A stretch of 64,000 nt of DNA from Lachnospiraceae bacterium (GTDB taxonomy: Bacteria; Bacillota; Clostridia; Lachnospirales; Lachnospiraceae). The stretch spans positions 1 through 64,000 of the forward strand of contig DLZQ01000067.1 in NCBI GenBank assembly GCA_003447295.1, given 5' to 3'. The translations under genes and the position numbers were made by a program. The notes beneath the pieces are model-generated. The model saw only the letters and a program-made list of their open reading frames with translations, had not been told where the DNA came from and did not search any database. Position 1 is the stretch's first letter, and each line of letters starts with the position of its first letter. Shown here one piece after another: positions 14,553 to 24,988 of the stretch.

Positions 14553-16108
14553 TGAATTATAAAAAAGGCATTTTAAGTGTTGTATTGTGGTTCATTTATG
14601 CAATCATAGCGGGCACCGGACTGGTAGGCACGACAATGGTCATGCTGCCGGAGGGCGGTTCCCGCCCGATCGGCCTTGTTATCGCAGGCGTATGGCTTGC
14701 GGTGACAGGGCTGGTTGTTTTTCTGTTACATAGATGCCTGCAGGCGAAATGGACACAAAGCGCTGAAAACTCCGGACAGATGAAGCTGATCATCGAAGGA
14801 GTGATTGCAGTAGCTCTGATTGCTGTGGGAATCGTACTTCGTGTAAGAGAAATTATGCTGTATGATATCTCCGGGGAGGGTGGTAACATCTGGTTTGACG
14901 CGGTAAAGGTCACAGAGACCACGCGGATCCCTCAGGTGGTGCATGGTGCAGTATATTTTTATTTGCAGGTACTTCACGGTCTGCTTGTGTTTTTAGGTAA
15001 TAAAATGACGGCGGCACTGGTACTGCAGCTGGTATTGCAGATTCTGACCGGAATCTTTTTATATTTTGCAGTACGAAAATTGACCGGTACGGTGGCTGCT
15101 GTGGTGGCTCTTGGATACTGGATGCTGTGTCCTGCTCTGTCGGGAACGATGATTTTAGGCCCGGAACCGTTATATCAGTTGTTGTGGATGATCGGCCTGT
15201 GTGTATGCGTGGAAGCATTGGATAGTTTCAGACAACGGGGAGACACTCCCGGTATCCATTCTGTAGGCGGATTTTTCTTAGGTGGCATTGCCATAGGAAT
15301 TCTTGCTTACCTGGATGTGACGGGTCTGCTTTTGCTGCTCGTAGTGTTTTCCGTGCTTTTTCTGGAGACAAAGCAGCCGGTAAAATGGATGCGCAGAATC
15401 GGTGCAGGAGTGTTAGGTCTGTTCGGTACTGCAGTGGCATTTTTTGCCTGCATTGCTCTGGACGCTTTGGGCAGTGGGAAGCAGATGGAGAATGTGCTTC
15501 TGGCATGGTGGAAAGTCTTTTCCCCCGGGAAATTCACATGGATTGCTCTCTATGAACAGCCGAACCTCTACACTTATGTGCCTTATCAGGTGGTAGCAGC
15601 CATTATGGTTACGATCCTTGCAAGCGGTGTATTCAGTTACTGGTGCAGGATAAAATGCGAAAGACAGTCCGTGTGGCTTGCACAGGTGTTAGCACTTGGA
15701 ATCTTAAGTGGTTACGGAATGTTAAGTGAGGACATGCCGGGATTTACGCTTTTGTATCTGCTGCTGGCCATAGTTGCCGGTGCAGGAATACAGGCGATTC
15801 TGCCGTACGAAATGGAACGACTGCGGGATGCTGGCGGGATGCCGTCTGAGACTGTTGAGGCGGTCCCCGTAGGAGCGGTTCCCCGAAAGCACAGACTGAA
15901 AGTACAGGATCTGGAGACTGAGGATCTGCCGGAGGAAGAGACGGCACCGGCAGCGGAAGAGGTTCCGGAGACAGACAAAATACAATTTATCGAAAATCCC
16001 CTGCCTCTGCCGAAAAAGCATGTGCCTAAGGTGTTGGATTATAAGCTTGGTGATAATGTCGGCGATTATGATTATCCGGTAGCGGATGATGACGATTTTG
16101 ATCATTAA
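14552..16108 (+). CDS. Polytopic membrane protein, possible GT-C-type glycosyltransferase
   Basis: A 518-residue protein with about ten hydrophobic segments across the first ~400 residues, then a long soluble tail rich in Glu, Asp and Pro and ending in a run of Asp (VADDDDFDH). After the second or third membrane helix, an external loop with ISGEGGNIWFDAVKV has acidic residues where GT-C enzymes have their catalytic acid. Translational coupling to the GtrB-like gene supports a role in transferring a sugar from a polyprenyl carrier. The family is not recognised; function is inferred. A terminator follows 24 bases later. Confidence 0.6.
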   Translation: MNYKKGILSVVLWFIYAIIAGTGLVGTTMVMLPEGGSRPIGLVIAGVWLAVTGLVVFLLHRCLQAKWTQSAENSGQMKLIIEGVIAVALIAVGIVLRVREIMLYDISGEGGNIWFDAVKVTETTRIPQVVHGAVYFYLQVLHGLLVFLGNKMTAALVLQLVLQILTGIFLYFAVRKLTGTVAAVVALGYWMLCPALSGTMILGPEPLYQLLWMIGLCVCVEALDSFRQRGDTPGIHSVGGFFLGGIAIGILAYLDVTGLLLLLVVFSVLFLETKQPVKWMRRIGAGVLGLFGTAVAFFACIALDALGSGKQMENVLLAWWKVFSPGKFTWIALYEQPNLYTYVPYQVVAAIMVTILASGVFSYWCRIKCERQSVWLAQVLALGILSGYGMLSEDMPGFTLLYLLLAIVAGAGIQAILPYEMERLRDAGGMPSETVEAVPVGAVPRKHRLKVQDLETEDLPEEETAPAAEEVPETDKIQFIENPLPLPKKHVPKVLDYKLGDNVGDYDYPVADDDDFDH

Positions 16109-16131
16109 AATAATAAAAACAGGACATACTA

Positions 16132-16177
16132 AAAGACGATACTAAGGTAAGATGCCTTTGTGTCGTCTTTTTTGTTT
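16132..16177 (+). terminator. Terminator of the glycosyltransferase operon
   Basis: AAAGACGA (16132-16139) pairs with TCGTCTTT (16163-16170), with an inner AAGG/CCTT stem, and a run of T follows directly. Confidence 0.8.
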
Positions 16178-16224
16178 TTATATTTCAAAAATCATAAATC
16201 ATTGAAACAGGGAGGGCACAGACC

Positions 16225-16977
16225 GTGCAGAATCATAAAAAAAACGATCAGAACAGGAACGAAGCGCCGAAGACCGAAGCACCGAAGACCGAAGCACCAA
16301 AGACCGAAGCGGAAGAGCACAGAGATGAACGGATTGAAAAAACAGGGCAGCTGACATTGTCAGATGAAGTTTCCGGAAAAAAGATTCATCTGCTGACCAT
16401 CATCGGTGAGATCGAGGGTCATGAAAATCTCTCAGGCAATTCCAAGACCACAAAATACGAACATATTCTTCCACAGCTGGCAGCAATCGAAGACAGTGAG
16501 GAGATCGGAGGTGTTCTGGTGTTATTAAATACCATGGGTGGGGATGTGGAAGCGGGACTGGCTATTGCGGAGATGTTAGCCTCCTTAAGCAAGCCCACGG
16601 TATCTTTGGTGCTGGGCGGCAGTCATTCCATCGGTGTACCCATTGCGGTGAGTTGTAAGTATTCTTTTATTGTACCGACAGGGACTATGGTGATTCATCC
16701 GGTACGGATGAACGGCATGGTGATCGGTGTGCCCCAGACATTTGAATATTTTAAGCTGATCCAGGACAGGATCACGGGATTTGTGTGCAGACATTGCAAG
16801 ATCAGCAGACAGAAGCTGGAAGATCTTATGATGGAAACCGGTTTCCTCACAAAAGATGTGGGAAGCATTCTGGTGGGGGAAGAAGCGGTAAATACAGGTA
16901 TTATCGATGAAGTAGGCGGTATCGACCGGGCAATCGGCAAACTTAGGGAGATGATCGGGGATGATCAGGTGCAATAG
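16225..16977 (+). CDS. tepA: ClpP-like protease TepA
   Basis: A 250-residue ClpP/crotonase-fold protein. The first ~50 residues are a charged, low-complexity arm containing three APKTE repeats. The protease core begins near ITIIGEIEGHE-like sequence (LLTIIGEIEGHE) and has the nucleophile motif GGSHSIGVPIA (Ser in H-S-I-G) and the His motif TMVIHPVRM. The start is a GTG at 16225 with GGAGG nine bases upstream. In Bacillus, tepA (ymfB) also lies just before spoIIIE and has been linked to translocation or processing of secretory and signal peptides and to spore development. The same order here supports the call. Confidence 0.85.
   Translation: MQNHKKNDQNRNEAPKTEAPKTEAPKTEAEEHRDERIEKTGQLTLSDEVSGKKIHLLTIIGEIEGHENLSGNSKTTKYEHILPQLAAIEDSEEIGGVLVLLNTMGGDVEAGLAIAEMLASLSKPTVSLVLGGSHSIGVPIAVSCKYSFIVPTGTMVIHPVRMNGMVIGVPQTFEYFKLIQDRITGFVCRHCKISRQKLEDLMMETGFLTKDVGSILVGEEAVNTGIIDEVGGIDRAIGKLREMIGDDQVQ
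16264..16308 (+). repeat. Three 15-bp tandem repeats inside tepA
   Basis: Three in-frame, nearly identical 15-base units encode APKTE-APKTE-APKTE in the N-terminal arm of TepA. The unit length is a multiple of three, so slippage would change arm length without a frameshift. Confidence 0.85.
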
Positions 16978-17127
16978 AAAAAAGGATGACAAGGCAGTGG
17001 AAAAATGATATACTTCTAATTATGACTATTATGCTAACGTAAAAGAATAGCATCGAAGATACGATTTTACGAATGTGGTTCTGAATAGTTATATTAGTAT
17101 TAACATTAAAGTTAGGGGTATGATGAC

Positions 17128-19965
17128 ATGGCATCTTCATCAGGCAAAAGAACATCATCTTCCGGCAGGACAAGAAAAAGCACGACAAGCAGTCGCAGCA
17201 GGCAGGCGCAGAGATCTGCACAGGACAGTGAACTTTTTCACGAGATCGGTCTGATCGTCCTGTTTGTTGCGATGTTGATATTATTTTGTTGCAATTTTGG
17301 TATTATCGGTCCGGTTGGCAATGCGATCAGCGGGGTCTTATTTGGCATCTTCGGATTTACTGCGTATATAGCGCCCATCGTAATATTTCTGGCGGTGGCT
17401 TTCTGGTTCGCCAATGAGGGGAACCCTACCGCAGTCCGAAAAGTGATCGCCGGTGCCGTATTGTTTTTAATGATCGGCGTGGTATGCGATCTGATCGCGA
17501 AGACTGCCGGCTCCATGGAACAGTACGATATCAAACTGTTATATACGAACTGCAGCACCGGTAAAAAGGGCGGCGGTATTCTGGCAGGCAGTATCTGTTA
17601 TCTGCTGTTACAGTATCTGGAGACCGTAGGAACAGTGCTGGTAGTGCTTTTATGTTCAGTGATCAGCCTGATCCTGGTAACAGAGCGATCCTTCTTAAAC
17701 AGTATGCGTAACGGTGGCGACAGGATCCGTGAACTGTCCAGAGAGGATGCAGCGCGCAGACGGGAAAATGCCGAAATCCGCAGGCAGGAGCAGGAAGAAC
17801 GTACTTCCCAGAGAGAGGAAGCCCGTCGCATCCGTGAAGAGGAGCGCCGTATTCGTGAGGAAGAGCGAAGACTCCGCGCTGAGGAGAAAGAGAACGAAGA
17901 GATCCTGAATGCTGTCCCCCGCAGAGAGAAAAAGGTGACAGGAGTCATGATGGATACCTCCTTGAAAAAGCAGGATACACAGCCTGCCGGCAGACGGGAT
18001 GATATCCATGAGATTGTATACGAAGAGGATGCACAGGAAGCTCCCGCGGTGGAAGAGACCCGGGTGACTTCCAGTGATTTTGATAAAATCAATGTGACGG
18101 ATATACATCAGGTGACCATGCAGGAAGCGGCAGACGATGTTTCCTATGAAGATATTCCGGTGGAGGAAGTAAGCAGTGCATCTACGTTTAAAAAGCCTTT
18201 TGAACGCAGAGAATCCTGGCAGGAGGAAGCGGCGCTTCTGACACCCCAGGCAGAATCTATCCGGATCCATAAGGAAGACATTCCGGAGCCTGAAAATACA
18301 CCTGTGGAATCCGGGGGGCCTGACCGGGGAATGCAGCAGATGCAGCCGGAACAGAACCCGTATGAGGTACCATCCGTTAGCCGTGTACGTCCGAAGATTA
18401 CAGCACCGGAGCCCCCTAAGGGGAATTCCCTTGCGGAAGACCAGATACATAAGGATATTGCGAAAGCAGCCAAACAGCCGCCCGCAGAATACCGGATCCC
18501 TCCTTTAAGTCTGTTACAGAAGGGAAAGGCAGCTACGGGAGATTCTTCCAGAGAATTAAAAGAGACTGCCATGCGCTTACAGCAGACACTGAATACTTTC
18601 GGTGTGAAGGTAACAATCACCGATATCAGTCAGGGCCCCAGTGTTACCCGATATGAATTACAACCGGAGCAGGGCGTGAAGGTATCCAAGATCGTAGGTC
18701 TGGCAGATGATATCAAATTGAATCTGGCAGCCACGGATATACGTATCGAGGCACCGATCCCCGGCAAAGCTGCCATCGGTATCGAAGTCCCGAACAAAGA
18801 AAATATGACTGTGGCACTCCGTGATCTTTTAGAAAGTAAGGAATTCAGGGAATTCAATTCCAACATTGCTTTTGCAGTAGGTAAGGATATTGCGGGCAAG
18901 ACGGTAGTGGCAGATATTGCCAAGATGCCCCATATGCTGATCGCCGGAGCTACCGGTTCCGGTAAATCCGTATGTATCAATACCCTGATCATGAGTATTT
19001 TGTACAAGGCACATCCAGATGATGTAAAACTGATCATGGTAGACCCGAAGGTCGTAGAACTGAGTGTGTATAACGGCATTCCTCATCTGCTGATCCCGGT
19101 AGTGACAGATCCTAAGAAGGCATCTGCCGCATTACACTGGGGGGTCAGTGAGATGGAAGACCGTTACCGGAAGTTCGCGGATTATAATGTCCGTGATCTG
19201 AAGGGCTATAATAAAAAGATTGAGACCATGTCTGTTCCCGAGGGCGAGGAACGACCTAAGAAGATGCCGCAGATCGTTATTATCGTGGACGAGCTGGCGG
19301 ATCTGATGATGGTATGTCCCGGTGAAGTGGAGGAATCCATCTGTCGTCTTGCACAGTTGGCAAGAGCGGCAGGAATCCATCTGATCATTGCTACACAAAG
19401 ACCCAGCGTGGATGTTATCACCGGTCTGATCAAGGCAAACATGCCCAGCCGTGTGGCGTTCTCCGTATCCAGTGGCGTAGATTCCCGTACGATCCTTGAC
19501 ATGAACGGTGCAGAGAAGCTGCTTGGTAAAGGCGATATGCTGTTCTACCCTCAGGGCTATTCCAAACCGGCCCGTGTACAGGGAGCTTTCGTATCGGATA
19601 AGGAAGTATCCGATGTGGTGGATTATTTGAAAAATCAGACCCTTGGCAATGTCTATAACAGCTATGCCGAGGATATCGAAGAGAAGATCAAAAATATTGG
19701 TTCGTCGGGTGGATCTTCCGGAAGTGGATCCGGTGGAGGCAACGACAGAGACGAATATTTTGAGGAAGCCGCACGTTTTATTATTGATAAAGACAAGGCC
19801 AGCATCGGTATGTTACAGCGTGTGCTTAAAATCGGCTTTAACCGTGCCGCAAGGATCATGGACCAACTGTGTGAATACGGCGTGGTCGGTGAGGAAGAAG
19901 GCACAAAGCCCAGAAAGGTACTTATGAGTATGGAACAGTTCGAGCAACTGTTGGAGGAGATCTGA
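17128..19965 (+). CDS. ftsK: DNA translocase FtsK/SpoIIIE
   Basis: A 945-residue DNA pump. A basic Ser/Arg-rich N-terminus precedes four membrane helices (~45-190). A long linker follows: a strongly charged Arg/Glu helix with [12 protein letters not shown] repeats (~195-265), then an acidic, Pro-rich region. The motor begins near ~465 ([21 protein letters not shown]) with Walker [12 protein letters not shown], Walker [14 protein letters not shown], and [31 protein letters not shown] Gly/Ser hinge leads to the C-terminal winged-helix gamma domain (~870-945), which reads KOPS/SRS-type DNA motifs. Adjacency to tepA matches the Bacillus spoIIIE locus, so SpoIIIE is an equally good name. The ribosome site is weak (AGGGGT), and the 150 bases upstream show no clear promoter. 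Confidence 0.93.
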   Translation: MASSSGKRTSSSGRTRKSTTSSRSRQAQRSAQDSELFHEIGLIVLFVAMLILFCCNFGIIGPVGNAISGVLFGIFGFTAYIAPIVIFLAVAFWFANEGNPTAVRKVIAGAVLFLMIGVVCDLIAKTAGSMEQYDIKLLYTNCSTGKKGGGILAGSICYLLLQYLETVGTVLVVLLCSVISLILVTERSFLNSMRNGGDRIRELSREDAARRRENAEIRRQEQEERTSQREEARRIREEERRIREEERRLRAEEKENEEILNAVPRREKKVTGVMMDTSLKKQDTQPAGRRDDIHEIVYEEDAQEAPAVEETRVTSSDFDKINVTDIHQVTMQEAADDVSYEDIPVEEVSSASTFKKPFERRESWQEEAALLTPQAESIRIHKEDIPEPENTPVESGGPDRGMQQMQPEQNPYEVPSVSRVRPKITAPEPPKGNSLAEDQIHKDIAKAAKQPPAEYRIPPLSLLQKGKAATGDSSRELKETAMRLQQTLNTFGVKVTITDISQGPSVTRYELQPEQGVKVSKIVGLADDIKLNLAATDIRIEAPIPGKAAIGIEVPNKENMTVALRDLLESKEFREFNSNIAFAVGKDIAGKTVVADIAKMPHMLIAGATGSGKSVCINTLIMSILYKAHPDDVKLIMVDPKVVELSVYNGIPHLLIPVVTDPKKASAALHWGVSEMEDRYRKFADYNVRDLKGYNKKIETMSVPEGEERPKKMPQIVIIVDELADLMMVCPGEVEESICRLAQLARAAGIHLIIATQRPSVDVITGLIKANMPSRVAFSVSSGVDSRTILDMNGAEKLLGKGDMLFYPQGYSKPARVQGAFVSDKEVSDVVDYLKNQTLGNVYNSYAEDIEEKIKNIGSSGGSSGSGSGGGNDRDEYFEEAARFIIDKDKASIGMLQRVLKIGFNRAARIMDQLCEYGVVGEEEGTKPRKVLMSMEQFEQLLEEI

Positions 19966-20007
19966 CAAAGAATCGGAACTGTCTGAATAAACGGAGGGAA
20001 AAAGGAC

Positions 20008-21675
20008 ATGAAAACAGATATTGAAATCGCACAGGAAGCGGTAATGGAGCCCATTACCAAGGTCGCCGGAAGTCTGGGAATCGATGCAGACGATCTGGAA
20101 CTTTACGGAAAATACAAGGCAAAGCTTTCCGAAGAATTTTTAACTAAGATTCAGGACCGTCCCAACGGAAAACTGATTCTGGTAACAGCCATCAACCCTA
20201 CACCTGCGGGAGAGGGCAAGACCACGACTACGGTCGGTCTGGGGGAAACATTCGGCAGAATGGGCAAAAAAGCTGTGATTGCGCTCAGAGAGCCGTCCTT
20301 AGGCCCCTGCTTCGGCATCAAGGGTGGAGCTGCCGGCGGCGGTTACGCACAGGTAGTACCCATGGATGAACTGAATCTGCATTTTACCGGTGATTTTCAT
20401 GCCATCACATCTGCCAATAATCTGTTGGCAGCTCTTTTGGACAACCATATCCAGCAGGGGAATGAACTGGGGATTGATACCAGACAGATCGTCTGGAAGC
20501 GTTGCGAAGATATGAATGACAGAGTCCTTCGTAATATCGTGGTAGGACTGGGGAACAAGACAGACGGTTTCGTCAGAGAGGATCATTTTGTCATTACCGT
20601 AGCCAGTGAGATCATGGCAATCCTGTGTCTTGCAGACGATATGAAGGATCTGAAGGAACGTCTTTCCAAGATTGTTGTAGCTTATAACTATCAGGGAGAA
20701 CCGGTCACTGCAGGACAGTTAAAGGCGGTTGGTGCTATGGCAGCCTTGTTAAAGGATGCGATCAAACCCAACCTGATCCAGACCTTAGAACATACTCCGG
20801 CACTGGTACACGGGGGTCCCTTTGCTAATATCGCTCACGGATGTAACTCCGTAAGGGCCACCAAGGCAGCCATGAAGATGGCAGATTATTGCATCACGGA
20901 AGCAGGCTTCGGTGCCGATCTGGGTGCTGAAAAATTCTTCGACATCAAGTGCCGTAAGGCGGGTCTTACTCCCGATGCCGTAGTACTGGTTGCGACTATC
21001 CGCGCACTGAAATATAACGGCGGCGTTGCGAAAGCCGATCTGGGCGCAGAGAACCTGGAAGCATTGAAAAAGGGTATCGTGAACCTGGAGAAACATATTG
21101 AAAATCTGCAGAAATACAGTGTACCAGTAGTGGTTACCCTGAATTCTTTTATTACAGACAGCGAGGCAGAGACCGCTTACGTCAGGGAATTCTGTGAGAC
21201 AAGAGGCTGTGAGTTCGCTCTCTCCGAAGTATGGGAGAAGGGCGGCGAGGGCGGCATCGCTTTAGCCAAAAAGGTATTAAAAGCATTAGAAAAAGAGAAT
21301 CATTTCCATGTATTATATGAGGATGAATTATCTCTTCAGGATAAGATCACAAAGATCGCCAGAGAGATCTACGGAGCAGACAGTGTGAACTTTGCACCGG
21401 CGGCAGCAAAACAGTTAAAGCGCCTGACAGAGCTGGGCTTCGGCAACTTGCCGGTATGTATGGCGAAGAATCAGTATTCCCTGTCGGATGATCCCACGCT
21501 GTTAGGAAGACCCTCCGGCTTTGAATTAAACGTAAGAGAAGCTTATGTATCTGCCGGTGCCGGTTTTGTCGTAGTGCTCACCGGTGCGGTCATGACCATG
21601 CCGGGACTGCCCAAGGCACCCGCTGCCTACAATATTGACGTGGATGACAATGGGAAGATCACCGGATTATTCTAG
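20008..21675 (+). CDS. fhs: Formate-tetrahydrofolate ligase
   Basis: A 555-residue enzyme that makes 10-formyl-THF from formate, THF and ATP. The family P-loop is present ([18 protein letters not shown]), as are [24 protein letters not shown] and the long FADIAHGCNS-type segment ([14 protein letters not shown]). Length matches the family. A strong GGAGGG ribosome site precedes the ATG. folD follows 19 bases after the stop, giving the usual one-carbon pair. Together with metH and the FTHF cyclo-ligase in the window it supplies folate C1 units, and possibly the methyl branch of the acetyl-CoA pathway. Confidence 0.97.
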   Translation: MKTDIEIAQEAVMEPITKVAGSLGIDADDLELYGKYKAKLSEEFLTKIQDRPNGKLILVTAINPTPAGEGKTTTTVGLGETFGRMGKKAVIALREPSLGPCFGIKGGAAGGGYAQVVPMDELNLHFTGDFHAITSANNLLAALLDNHIQQGNELGIDTRQIVWKRCEDMNDRVLRNIVVGLGNKTDGFVREDHFVITVASEIMAILCLADDMKDLKERLSKIVVAYNYQGEPVTAGQLKAVGAMAALLKDAIKPNLIQTLEHTPALVHGGPFANIAHGCNSVRATKAAMKMADYCITEAGFGADLGAEKFFDIKCRKAGLTPDAVVLVATIRALKYNGGVAKADLGAENLEALKKGIVNLEKHIENLQKYSVPVVVTLNSFITDSEAETAYVREFCETRGCEFALSEVWEKGGEGGIALAKKVLKALEKENHFHVLYEDELSLQDKITKIAREIYGADSVNFAPAAAKQLKRLTELGFGNLPVCMAKNQYSLSDDPTLLGRPSGFELNVREAYVSAGAGFVVVLTGAVMTMPGLPKAPAAYNIDVDDNGKITGLF

Positions 21676-21694
21676 TAAGGAGGACAAGTGTCCC

Positions 21695-22549
21695 ATGGCA
21701 CAGTTAATAGACGGAAAAGCAATTTCCGCACAGATCAAAGAAGAAGTAAAAGAAAAAGTTGCTGCTTTAAAAGAGCAGGGGTGTGAAGTGGCTCTGGCAG
21801 TGATTCAGGTAGGAGCCGATCCAGCTTCTTCCGTATATGTTCGGAATAAGAAAAAAGCATGTGAATACGTGGGTGTTCGTTCTCTGGCGTATGAACTTCC
21901 GGAGGAGACGACAGAAGAAAAGCTGCTGGAGCTGATCCGGGAACTGAATGACAGAACAGATGTGAACGGCATTCTGGTGCAGCTGCCGTTACCCAAACAC
22001 ATCGATGAGGAAAAGGTACTGGATGCCATTTCTCCCTTAAAGGATGTGGACGGCTTCCATCCGCAGAATGTCGGTGCTCTCTGTATCGGCAAGCCTGGTT
22101 TCGTGTCCTGTACCCCGGCGGGAGTGATCCAGCTTCTGAAGAGATCCGGAATCGAAATTGCCGGAAAGGAATGTGTGGTGATCGGCAGAAGCAATATTGT
22201 CGGCAAGCCAATGGCACTGCTTTTGCTTCGGGAGAACGGTACGGTGACAATTGCTCACAGCCGGACGAAGGACCTGAAAGAAGTGACAAAGAGAGCGGAT
22301 ATTCTGGTGGTGGCTGTCGGCAGACCGAAGATGATCACAGCAGAATATGTAAAGGATGGGGCGGTTGTTATTGACGTGGGAATTCACCGCAATGCAGAGA
22401 ACAAATTGTGCGGCGATGTGGATTTTGACAGCGTAGAACCGATATGCAGCGCCATCACTCCGGTCCCCGGAGGGGTAGGACCTATGACCATAGCCATGTT
22501 GATGAACAACTGTCTGGAATCTGTAGCTTTGCAGACAGCAAGAGGATAA
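21695..22549 (+). CDS. folD: Methylene-THF dehydrogenase / methenyl-THF cyclohydrolase FolD
   Basis: 284 residues from the ATG at 21695 ([18 protein letters not shown]), which has an AAGGAGG ribosome site 11 bases upstream; an in-frame start inside fhs is unlikely. FolD motifs are clear: [22 protein letters not shown] (catalytic Tyr and Lys), [13 protein letters not shown], the NADP-loop [18 protein letters not shown] and the C-terminal [15 protein letters not shown]. It interconverts methylene-, methenyl- and formyl-THF and acts directly downstream of Fhs. Confidence 0.96.
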   Translation: MAQLIDGKAISAQIKEEVKEKVAALKEQGCEVALAVIQVGADPASSVYVRNKKKACEYVGVRSLAYELPEETTEEKLLELIRELNDRTDVNGILVQLPLPKHIDEEKVLDAISPLKDVDGFHPQNVGALCIGKPGFVSCTPAGVIQLLKRSGIEIAGKECVVIGRSNIVGKPMALLLLRENGTVTIAHSRTKDLKEVTKRADILVVAVGRPKMITAEYVKDGAVVIDVGIHRNAENKLCGDVDFDSVEPICSAITPVPGGVGPMTIAMLMNNCLESVALQTARG

Positions 22550-22553
22550 TTGT

Positions 22554-24020
22554 ATGAAATGTCCGAATTGCGGAGCAGAGATGGAGGAAGGAAAACTTTA
22601 CTGCGAACATTGCGGTGAAGACATCCATATCGTACCTGATTTTGAACCGGAAATTGAATACAATATGGCACAGACGTTGAACAATATCGCAAAAGAGATG
22701 GCACCGGATACGGAGCCGGAGGAGACGGATTCTTCCGCAGATACCGCGGAACTTCAGGACTGGGATGAATCTACGGATGAACCTTTGGCACATCCGTTCC
22801 GCTGGAAATTTATCGTGCTTTTACTGGTGCTTACAGTGGTGGCGGTGGTATGTACGGGGACCGGAATCTCTTATTCCCATTACCATTCTGTAGAATACCA
22901 GACGAAATGCGCAAGAAATTATGTGGCAGAGGGAGAATACGACCAGGCAGTTACTTGTTACAACCGTGCATTGGAACTGGATCCCGATAATATTACACTT
23001 AAATTCGAACTGGCGGATATCTATTTTCAGAAGAATAACAAGATGGAATATGAGTATCTGCTACGGGAGATCGTGACGGATGGAAAGGCAACTTCCGAAC
23101 AGTTAGAGAGCGCCTATGGGAAACTGATCGCCATTTACGCTGCCAGAGAGGATTATAAGACCATTAATGATCTATTGCAGAATTGCGGGAATGTCAATAT
23201 TATGAGCAAGTACCAGAGCTATATGGCAATGGAACCGGAATTCAGCTTACAGGAGGGGTATTACACCAGCATCCAGCCGTTAAAGCTGACTACCTTTGGG
23301 ACCGGCAGTATTTATTACACCATGGACGGCAGCGAGCCGGGAGAGAACAGCTCTCTGTATACGGCACCGATTCTGTTAGAAAGTGGCGACTACTGTATCA
23401 AAGCGGTGTATATCAATGAGAATGACATCAGCAGCAAAGTGGTAACCAAAAAGTATCACATTGAAATTGAACAGTTAAGTACACCGGATGTAACGGCAGT
23501 CAGTGGAGATTATGAATTTCCGATCAATATTGAAGTAACAGACGGGGAAGATGTCTATTACACGACGGATGGTACGGATCCAACACAGAATTCGACCGCA
23601 TATGATGGACCGATTCCTATGCCCCTTGGCAAATCCGTATTCCGTTTTATCCGGATCGCGGAAGGCCGTAAGAGTGAGATCGTGGAGAGAAGCTATAATC
23701 TGGTCATGAACACAGAGTTTACCCCGGAAGAAGCGGTGCAAAAGATTGTGGAATACGCACTGCTAAGCGGTAAAATACAGGACGAATCCGGTAGCTTTGA
23801 TGAATCCGGTGCTGTGTATCTGTACCAGTATCAATATGTGACCAATATTAATAAGATTGATGATTTTTATGTGATCGCGGAGATTTACAGAGGAGCTGAC
23901 GGTACAGTTACCAGAACGGGCAATCTGTTCGCGGTCAATGCCTATACCAGAGAGCTCTGGAAACTGCAGACGGACGAGAGCGGCCGCCGCTATACACTGG
24001 TGGCTGTTTCAGCTATATAA
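22554..24020 (+). CDS. Membrane-anchored zinc-ribbon/TPR protein with two chitobiase-C-like domains
   Basis: 488 residues. It opens with a zinc ribbon (CPNCGAEMEEGKLYCEHCGE), then an acidic stretch and a single membrane helix at ~85-110 (FIVLLLVLTVVAVVCTGTGI). The outer part starts with a TPR-like hairpin pair (YVAEGEYDQAVTCYNRALELDPDN). Two repeats of the chitobiase/beta-hexosaminidase C-terminal fold follow, marked by YYTMDGSEPGENSSLYTAPI and YYTTDGTDPTQNSTAYDGPI. A last alpha/beta domain holds YLYQYQYVTNINKIDDFYV. No catalytic motif is seen; a role in extracellular binding or scaffolding is inferred. It begins four bases after folD and has no functional link to it that I can see. Confidence 0.8.
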   Translation: MKCPNCGAEMEEGKLYCEHCGEDIHIVPDFEPEIEYNMAQTLNNIAKEMAPDTEPEETDSSADTAELQDWDESTDEPLAHPFRWKFIVLLLVLTVVAVVCTGTGISYSHYHSVEYQTKCARNYVAEGEYDQAVTCYNRALELDPDNITLKFELADIYFQKNNKMEYEYLLREIVTDGKATSEQLESAYGKLIAIYAAREDYKTINDLLQNCGNVNIMSKYQSYMAMEPEFSLQEGYYTSIQPLKLTTFGTGSIYYTMDGSEPGENSSLYTAPILLESGDYCIKAVYINENDISSKVVTKKYHIEIEQLSTPDVTAVSGDYEFPINIEVTDGEDVYYTTDGTDPTQNSTAYDGPIPMPLGKSVFRFIRIAEGRKSEIVERSYNLVMNTEFTPEEAVQKIVEYALLSGKIQDESGSFDESGAVYLYQYQYVTNINKIDDFYVIAEIYRGADGTVTRTGNLFAVNAYTRELWKLQTDESGRRYTLVAVSAI

Positions 24021-24057
24021 ATTCTATTAATCCTAACAGAAGGGACGGAAAAGAGAA

Positions 24058-24936
24058 ATGTATAAGATCGTAAAAAAACAGGAGCTGACAACCAACATCT
24101 ATCTGATGGAGGTAGAAGCAAACAGAGTGGCAAAGACCTGTGAACCCGGTCAGTTTGTCATCGTAAGAATGGACAGTGAGGGAGAGCGTATTCCTCTGAC
24201 CATCTGTGATTACAACAGAGAAAAAGGAACCGTGACCATTGTGTTCCAGACCGTAGGTGCCGGTACGAAACTCATGGCACAGTTGGAAGAAGGAGAATAC
24301 TTCCATGACTTCGTAGGACCTTTAGGATGTCCCTCCGAACTGGTAGAACAGCCTCTGGACGAAGTAAAAGCAAAGAAGATCCTCTTCGTAGCAGGTGGCG
24401 TTGGTGCAGCTCCGGTATATCCTCAGGTGAAATGGCTGCATGAGCATGGAATTGCTGCCGATGTTATCGTAGGAAGCAAGACCAAAAATCTGCTGATCCT
24501 GGAAAAAGAGATGGAAGCGGTTGCCGGCAATCTTTATGTGACCACCGATGACGGATCCTATGGAAGAAGCGGTATGGTAACTCAGACCATCAAAGATCTG
24601 GTAGCGGAAGGCAAAAAGTACGATCTGTGCATCGCTATCGGTCCCATGATCATGATGAAATTCGTATGTCTCCTGACTAAGGAACTGGAGATTCCCACCG
24701 TAGTCAGCCTGAACCCCATTATGGTTGATGGAACGGGAATGTGCGGTGCCTGTCGTGTCACTGTCGGCGGCAAGGTAAAATTCGCCTGCGTAGACGGTCC
24801 CGAATTCGACGGACACGAAGTAAACTTTGATGAGGCAATGAGACGTCAGCAGATCTACAAGACAGCTGAGGGACGTGCAATGTTAGCCCTGGAAGAGGGA
24901 GATACCCATCACGGCGGCTGCGGCAACTGCCAGTAG
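24058..24936 (+). CDS. nfnA: Ferredoxin-NADP+ oxidoreductase subunit alpha, NfnA-like
   Basis: 292 residues of the PyrK/sulfide-dehydrogenase-beta type flavoprotein. FAD-binding barrel with RIPLTICDY at ~45-53, the NAD-binding half with FVAGGVGAAPVYPQ, and a C-terminal 2Fe-2S-type Cys set in DGTGMCGACRVTVGGKVKFACVDGPEF. With the next gene it makes a heterodimer like NfnAB, which bifurcates electrons between NAD(H), NADP(H) and ferredoxin; older annotation calls the pair glutamate synthase small subunit plus dihydroorotate dehydrogenase electron transfer subunit. Ribosome site GGGACGGAAAAG. Confidence 0.88.
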   Translation: MYKIVKKQELTTNIYLMEVEANRVAKTCEPGQFVIVRMDSEGERIPLTICDYNREKGTVTIVFQTVGAGTKLMAQLEEGEYFHDFVGPLGCPSELVEQPLDEVKAKKILFVAGGVGAAPVYPQVKWLHEHGIAADVIVGSKTKNLLILEKEMEAVAGNLYVTTDDGSYGRSGMVTQTIKDLVAEGKKYDLCIAIGPMIMMKFVCLLTKELEIPTVVSLNPIMVDGTGMCGACRVTVGGKVKFACVDGPEFDGHEVNFDEAMRRQQIYKTAEGRAMLALEEGDTHHGGCGNCQ

Positions 24937-24988
24937 TTCTACTGCAAACGTTTGAATACGATAAATCAGAAAGGCATGGTTAAATAAA

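Noticed and set aside
21635-21694. Longer FolD start inside fhs
   Set aside because: The ATG at 21695 has a strong ribosome site and the conserved family N-terminus; the extension has neither.
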